Assembly: GCA_011065225.1 (NCBI GenBank)
Contig: JAAKFC010000072.1
Coordinates: forward strand, 1-7,637
DNA: 7,637 bases
Origin: Chlamydiota bacterium
GTDB taxonomy: Bacteria; Chlamydiota; Chlamydiia; Chlamydiales; Rhabdochlamydiaceae
Direction: 5' to 3'
The notes beneath the pieces were generated by a model, which worked only from the letters and a program-made list of their open reading frames with translations, was not told the origin of the DNA and made no database searches. Each line of letters begins with the position of its first letter. Positions within the stretch are counted from its first letter, which is position 1. Of this stretch, positions 3,820 through 7,637 are shown piece by piece. The translations under genes and the position numbers were made by a program.

Positions 3820-4809
3820 ATGGAAAAACCTCCTAAAATTGTAGCGGTTACAGGCGGTGCAGGCCAGATTGCCTATAGCGTACTTTTTCGGATTGCAAGT
3901 GGAGAAATGCTAGGGCCCGATCAGCCTATCTCCCTTCGTATCCTCGAAGTCCCTGAAGCTAAGGATGCCCTTCAAGGAGTTGTCATGGAGCTTGAGGACT
4001 CTGCTTTTCCTCTTCTTCATGATGTGCAAATAGCCACCGATCCGTTTGAAATCTTTGAAGGTGTGCAGATTGCCCTTTTGATTGGTGCAAAACCGCGTGG
4101 ACCAGGAATGGAGCGCAAGGACCTTTTGGCCGAAAATGCTAAAATTTTTATTAACCAAGGCAAAGCGCTCAATGAAAAAGCGGATCGGGGTGCGCTCATC
4201 TTTGTCGTAGGAAATCCCTGTAATACCAATGCCCTCATTACTCTCTCCCATGCTCCCAATCTCAATCCACGCCATATTTTTGCGATGACCCGTCTTGATG
4301 AAAATAGAGCCAAAGCGCAACTCGCACTTAAAGCAGGGGTCCCCGTGCATGAGGTGAGTAATCTAGCCGTTTGGGGCAACCATTCTTCCACGCAGGTGCC
4401 CGACTTTACTCATGCGAAAATTGGGGGGAAACCAGCAGAAGAGGTGATTGGCGATCGCAAGTGGCTCGAGACCACATTTTTTGAGACGGTGCAAAAGCGG
4501 GGAGCGGCAATCATTGCAGCAAGGGGAAAATCCTCTGCAGCATCTGCTGCAAATGCAATCGTTTATTCAATCCGATCCTTGATGTCACCCACACCAGAAG
4601 GAGAATGGTTTTCCATGAGTCTTCTTTCTGATGGCAACCCTTACGACATTCAAACCAATCTGATCTTTTCTTTTCCCTGTATTTCCAAAGGAGATGGACA
4701 CATAGAAATTGTTCCGGGATTGCAGTGGGATTCATTCATAAAAGAAAAAATTGTAGAGACTGAAAAAGAGTTGCTTGAAGAGCGGGAAAACATTCGCGAG
4801 ATGCTATGA
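3820..4809 (+). CDS. mdh: Malate dehydrogenase (NAD-dependent, type 2)
   Basis: This 329-aa cytoplasmic enzyme oxidises malate to oxaloacetate with NAD+ in the TCA cycle. The nucleotide-binding loop is TGGAGQIAY (residues 11-19), with Glu43 at the end of the second strand, consistent with NAD rather than NADP. The substrate loop KPRGPGMERKDLL supplies Arg93 and Arg99. NPCNTNA (132-138) and TRLDENRA (157-164) supply Asp160 and Arg163, and WGNHSSTQVPD (185-195) holds the catalytic His188. Spacing and length match the cytosolic/Thermus-type enzymes and the roughly 326-aa chlamydial protein. The ATG at 3820 is preceded by AAAAAAGG (3807-3814); an in-frame GTG at 3799 would add seven residues but has no SD. 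The stop overlaps the gltA start (ATGA), so the product oxaloacetate and its consuming enzyme are made from one mRNA. All key residues are intact. Confidence 0.96.
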   Translation: MEKPPKIVAVTGGAGQIAYSVLFRIASGEMLGPDQPISLRILEVPEAKDALQGVVMELEDSAFPLLHDVQIATDPFEIFEGVQIALLIGAKPRGPGMERKDLLAENAKIFINQGKALNEKADRGALIFVVGNPCNTNALITLSHAPNLNPRHIFAMTRLDENRAKAQLALKAGVPVHEVSNLAVWGNHSSTQVPDFTHAKIGGKPAEEVIGDRKWLETTFFETVQKRGAAIIAARGKSSAASAANAIVYSIRSLMSPTPEGEWFSMSLLSDGNPYDIQTNLIFSFPCISKGDGHIEIVPGLQWDSFIKEKIVETEKELLEERENIREML

Positions 4810-5963
4810 ACAAGGTGTTGTTCGAAATCACAGAAGACAATCTCGAAACAGGAATGCGTGGGTATCCTGTTGGATATTGTGTCACCTCATCTGTTGATCC
4901 GCAAAAAGGTCTTCAATATTGCGGCCGGTCTATAAAAGAAATTGCCGATAAACAACCTCAAGAAGTGATCTATCTGCTCTATCATGGTAAAGAGGGTGCC
5001 CAAGATGAGGTATCTACCTTTTTTACTGATCTCAAAAAAAGGTGCTGTGTATCGGACGCTGTTGTAGCTCAAATCTATCAGCTTCCCAGAAAAGGGCATC
5101 CGATGAAGCTCTTTTCCATGGCCCTGCTTTTGCTTGATATGCTCGAAAAAACTGGCGATTATCGAGAGGACTGTCTCAATATCATTGCCAAGTTGCCCCA
5201 TCTTGTGGCCTGTATCATTAACCACCATGCGGGTTGGGGAGAGACTAAGAAACCCGATTTCAGTCTCAATTACATGGAAACTTTTACTGACATGGTGAAT
5301 GTTCCTGATAAAAAGCCCACTCTAAAAGAGGCTTTTCAATTTTTTAACGTGCTTCACTTCGACCATGGGGGAGGCAATCTCTCTGCATTTGTTGGAAAAG
5401 CCGTTGCTTCAGGAATGGAAAGTCTCTATGGTTCACTCGCTTCTGCGATGTGTGGCTTGGCAGGCCCGCTCCATGGCAGTGCCAATCAAGTGGCCCTTGA
5501 ATTTGTCAAAAGCGTCTACGATGAGGTTGGCGATAGCGCTACCGCCCTTACTATCGAACAATGGATTCGTGATCGTTTAGAGAGAAAAGAACTCATCTAT
5601 GGTTTTGGTCACGCAGTCTTGCGTGTGGAAGATCCGCGCGCTACTATTCTCTATGATTTTGTGAAAGAGCACTACAAAGATCACCCTCTCGTCAAAATCG
5701 CCCTTCTTCTTCGCGAAGCAGGGCCCAAAGTATTAAAAGAAAATCCTAAAATCGCGAACCCCTATCCCAATGTTGATGCCATTTCTGGCACCATGCTCAC
5801 AGCTAGCGGCTTTGCTTATCCGCAGTACTATACGCCTCTTTTTGGCTTAGCGCGTTGTGTCGGGATTTCGATCCAAATCGTCTATGAGCGTCTCGAAACA
5901 AGAGGGGGCAAAGGAACGCCGATTGTCCGCCCGAAGTATCTTTACAAAAACCGCAGTACTTGA
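4806..5963 (+). CDS. gltA: Citrate synthase, mitochondrial-like type
   Basis: This 385-aa enzyme condenses oxaloacetate and acetyl-CoA into citrate, the entry step of the TCA cycle. All expected active-site residues can be placed. They are His184/His187 in LHFDHGGGN, His223 in GLAGPLHGSANQ, His269 in YGFGHAVLR, Arg278 in VEDPR, Asp324 in NPYPNVDAISG, Arg350 in GLARCVG and Arg375 in IVRPK. The chain as a whole follows the animal mitochondrial enzyme, from GMRGYPVG near residue 16 through the NYMETFTDMV region to the C-terminal RPK, rather than the hexameric E. coli-type GltA. It is shorter than mature mitochondrial citrate synthase (about 437 aa), mainly at the ends. Start 4806 overlaps the mdh stop; no strong SD is seen, so translation is probably coupled. 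Citrate synthase is absent from Chlamydiaceae but expected in environmental chlamydiae. No terminator follows. Confidence 0.95.
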   Translation: MNKVLFEITEDNLETGMRGYPVGYCVTSSVDPQKGLQYCGRSIKEIADKQPQEVIYLLYHGKEGAQDEVSTFFTDLKKRCCVSDAVVAQIYQLPRKGHPMKLFSMALLLLDMLEKTGDYREDCLNIIAKLPHLVACIINHHAGWGETKKPDFSLNYMETFTDMVNVPDKKPTLKEAFQFFNVLHFDHGGGNLSAFVGKAVASGMESLYGSLASAMCGLAGPLHGSANQVALEFVKSVYDEVGDSATALTIEQWIRDRLERKELIYGFGHAVLRVEDPRATILYDFVKEHYKDHPLVKIALLLREAGPKVLKENPKIANPYPNVDAISGTMLTASGFAYPQYYTPLFGLARCVGISIQIVYERLETRGGKGTPIVRPKYLYKNRST

Positions 5964-5988
5964 GCTTCTAGTTTTTTTAGCTTACAAT
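5960..5988 (+). promoter_or_regulatory. Promoter overlapping the gltA stop codon, leaderless for the next gene
   Basis: TTGAGC (5960-5965, including the gltA TGA) is followed by exactly 17 bases and TACAAT (5983-5988), 9 of 12 consensus bases. Counting seven bases on, the predicted +1 is A5995, the first base of the ATG of the membrane-protein gene. The spacer includes a run of seven T (5972-5978). The 5964-5994 stretch has no SD, which fits a leaderless message. Readthrough from mdh-gltA remains possible, since no terminator is visible. Confidence 0.5.
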
Positions 5989-5994
5989 AGTTTT

Positions 5995-6819
5995 ATGACT
6001 TGGCAGCAGCTGGAGAAAATTTTTAATCGTGCGATGAAGCTGACTTTTTCTAAGAGAAAATTTCTGCTCGTCTTTCCTGTATTGGCTCTATGTGGCCTTT
6101 TGGCGGTGATTTGTCGAACTATCTCACATGGGGTCTCTCAGTGGATGGTGATGAGCATGGCTTTTTTGCCCGTTTTTTTGTGTGCTGGACTTCTTTTAGC
6201 TGTCGGGATTGTTTTGACACGCATCTATCACCATGAGGTGAAAGGACTCGAGCTGCAGTATTTCAAAACAATCAAGGGAGCTAAAGATCTCTTCATGGGA
6301 GTTCCATACTTGGCTGTTCCACTTATTTTTGCCTATCTGATCCTCTGGATGTTTTTGGGAATTTTTTATTTGCTTCGAGCCATTCCCCACATGGGAGAAT
6401 TTATCGGCAGTGTTTTGAGTTTTGGTCCATTTTTACTAGTGCTTGGGTCCCTTGCTTTGGGTTTTTTGAGTTTGCTCACTCTTTTTTACCTGACTCCTGC
6501 TGCTGCGCTCAAATCGGAGCTGTGCCCCCAATTAGCCGAGGAAGTTTTTCGCAGTCTAAAAACAAATCCCTTCTTAAGTTTTGTTATGCCTATCATTGGC
6601 CTTTTCCCCCTTTTACTTATTGTCGGAGTTTTATCTCTGGCAGCTGTAGTGACACAGATTCTCTATATTGAGTCGGGAGGAGGGCTATCCATCGCCCTCA
6701 AGTGGTTTTTCATGATGCTTCCTTTCTGCTGCTTTCTCACTCCTGCTGTTATTTTCTTCTTCAACTTTTCTGCTGAGAGCTATGTGCTCATGCAAAAAAT
6801 CTTTCAAAGTGAGCAATGA
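5995..6819 (+). CDS. Six-segment integral membrane protein of unknown function
   Basis: This encodes 274 aa starting MTWQQLEKIF. The frame is open back into gltA (ATG at 5857), but that part is Ser/Arg-rich shadow of the gltA coding sequence, so I start at 5995, where a promoter ends and gltA has stopped. An internal ATG at 6034 also lacks an SD. An N-terminal amphipathic stretch is followed by hydrophobic segments at about 22-40, 52-76, 102-128, 138-170, 195-225 and 234-258. The loop 77-101 (YHHEVKGLELQYFKTIKGAKDLF) and the loop 172-194 are polar. No transport signature, ATP-binding motif or catalytic residues are visible. The layout resembles uncharacterised inner-membrane proteins conserved in chlamydiae, which I cannot confirm from sequence alone. 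The stop overlaps the next ATG (ATGA), so its translation is tied to the FAD oxidoreductase. Confidence 0.8.
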   Translation: MTWQQLEKIFNRAMKLTFSKRKFLLVFPVLALCGLLAVICRTISHGVSQWMVMSMAFLPVFLCAGLLLAVGIVLTRIYHHEVKGLELQYFKTIKGAKDLFMGVPYLAVPLIFAYLILWMFLGIFYLLRAIPHMGEFIGSVLSFGPFLLVLGSLALGFLSLLTLFYLTPAAALKSELCPQLAEEVFRSLKTNPFLSFVMPIIGLFPLLLIVGVLSLAAVVTQILYIESGGGLSIALKWFFMMLPFCCFLTPAVIFFFNFSAESYVLMQKIFQSEQ

Positions 6820-7637
6820 GGATTGCCATTATTGGTGCCGGTTTTGCTGGGCTTGGCTCTGCCTATTTTCTGCTCGAATCAGGTAAGGCAGAGGTGACTC
6901 TTTTTGAAGCAAACAAAGTGGGAGGAGGGGCATCTGGTGTAGCTAGTGGTCTTTTGCATCCTTATCCGGGATTTTCAGCGCGCAGAAGTCACCGGGCAGA
7001 AAAGGCTCTTGCTATATCTAAACAGCTTTTGCGTATATCCGAAAAGCATACTCCCAAGATGGTAGCATCCCATGCAGGTATTTTGCGATGCAGTATGGAT
7101 GAAGAGCAACATGAAAGACTTCTTTCTCATACCAGCGCTTTTGGTGATATAGAGCAGCTTGATGATCGACTCTTTTTGATCCATTCAGGGATCACAGTTT
7201 TGTCGGAAAACTATCTCGAAGGACTTAGCTCTGCAATTTTGCAGATGGGTGGGGAAATTATTTTTCAAAAAATCGACTCACTCAAAGAGCTCGAAAAGTT
7301 CGATCACATTGTGATTGCAGCAGGATATGGAATCAAAGAATTTGCCGAATGTGAAAATCTAAAGGTCAAATTTCTCAAAGGACAAGCTTTGCGCATGCTG
7401 GGCCAGCCGCCGTATGAGAAAAGTTTTATTTCCAAAGGGTACATTGCGCATCTTGGAAGCAGCAGCAGATTTGAAGTGGGCTCGACCTATGAAAGAAATT
7501 TTTCTGATGCTCTTCCAAATCTTAAGCTAGCCAAAGAGTTGCTTGATCAAAAGTTAGCTCTTTGTCCAGAAGCAGAGATTTTGGATTGCAAGGCTGGGGT
7601 GCGTGTTTGCACACAGGGTCATTATACTCCGATTATC
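6816..7637 (+). CDS. FAD-dependent oxidoreductase, DAO / D-amino-acid-dehydrogenase-like (3' end cut by window)
   Basis: The frame is open from ATG 6816 to the window end (274 codons, no stop), so the C-terminus is missing; the family is usually about 350-420 aa. Residues 4-12 (AIIGAGFAG) form the GxGxxG dinucleotide-binding loop, with Glu31 at the end of the second strand to hold the FAD ribose. GGGASGVASGLLHPYPG (36-52) is the characteristic DAO-family second FAD segment. IVIAAGYG in the middle is the second FAD-contacting strand, and AGVRVCTQGHYTPII at the end is the start of the typical C-terminal FAD motif. The family oxidises amine or amino-acid C-N bonds; the substrate here is unknown. 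By position it corresponds to CT375 of C. trachomatis, annotated as a predicted D-amino acid dehydrogenase, next to mdh (CT376). It overlaps the membrane-protein stop by ATGA and has only a weak GAG as SD. Confidence 0.9.
   Translation, partial: MRIAIIGAGFAGLGSAYFLLESGKAEVTLFEANKVGGGASGVASGLLHPYPGFSARRSHRAEKALAISKQLLRISEKHTPKMVASHAGILRCSMDEEQHERLLSHTSAFGDIEQLDDRLFLIHSGITVLSENYLEGLSSAILQMGGEIIFQKIDSLKELEKFDHIVIAAGYGIKEFAECENLKVKFLKGQALRMLGQPPYEKSFISKGYIAHLGSSSRFEVGSTYERNFSDALPNLKLAKELLDQKLALCPEAEILDCKAGVRVCTQGHYTPII

Noticed and set aside
4536..4551. 7-bp inverted repeat TGCAGCA/TGCTGCA within mdh
   Set aside because: The two-base loop is too tight, and the repeat is explained by a Ser-Ala-Ala-Ser-Ala-Ala coding stretch.
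5857..5994. Upstream extension of the membrane-protein frame into gltA
   Set aside because: It is Ser/Arg/Lys-rich shadow sequence of the gltA 3' end and precedes the promoter at 5960-5988.
6975..7184. Minus-strand open frame inside the FAD oxidoreductase gene
   Set aside because: It is antisense to a well-supported conserved reading frame, with no promoter or SD and no recognisable product.

Overview
The window looks like chromosomal DNA from an environmental (amoeba-associated) member of the Chlamydiae, with a GC content of roughly 40-45%. Three things suggest this. First, a type-2 malate dehydrogenase gene lies close upstream of a D-amino-acid-dehydrogenase/DAO-like flavoprotein gene, which as I recall is the CT376-CT375 arrangement of Chlamydia trachomatis. 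Second, a two-lobed hydrophobic protein resembles chlamydial inclusion-membrane (Inc) proteins. Third, a citrate synthase gene sits between mdh and the flavoprotein gene; Chlamydiaceae lack citrate synthase, whereas Parachlamydia/Waddlia/Simkania-type chlamydiae keep a full TCA cycle. This assignment is inference from protein content and gene order, not from a database search.

Layout. Positions 12-211 hold tRNA-Ala(TGC) and tRNA-Ile(GAT), separated by a long perfect hairpin with a T-run. Eighteen bases after tRNA-Ile begins a gene for a small exported protein (230-733). A convergent gene (778-1380, minus strand) encodes the Inc-like membrane protein and has its own extended -10 promoter. Two overlapping plus-strand genes (1548-2114 and 2111-2632) encode further small exported proteins; the second carries two tandem RNA hairpins within its first 130 bases. 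A minus-strand EamA/DMT transporter gene (2622-3554) meets that pair tail to tail.

Positions 3555-3819 form a compact divergent regulatory region. Two near-consensus promoters stand back to back: one drives the transporter almost leaderlessly, the other makes a leader of about 190 nt in front of mdh. That leader contains a perfect 7-bp palindrome, an apparently orphan Shine-Dalgarno sequence and a 10-bp direct repeat.

The mdh gene (3820-4809) overlaps gltA (4806-5963) by ATGA. These catalyse consecutive TCA steps: malate to oxaloacetate, then oxaloacetate plus acetyl-CoA to citrate. The citrate synthase is of the mitochondrial-like type. A promoter overlapping the gltA stop codon places its predicted +1 on the ATG of a six-segment membrane protein (5995-6819). 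That gene in turn overlaps, by ATGA, the start of an FAD oxidoreductase (6816 to beyond the window end).

The parts most worth following up are the Inc-like protein with its T9 tract, the family of small exported proteins, the two promoter-on-start-codon (leaderless) candidates, the tandem hairpins inside the 2111-2632 gene, and the structured mdh leader.
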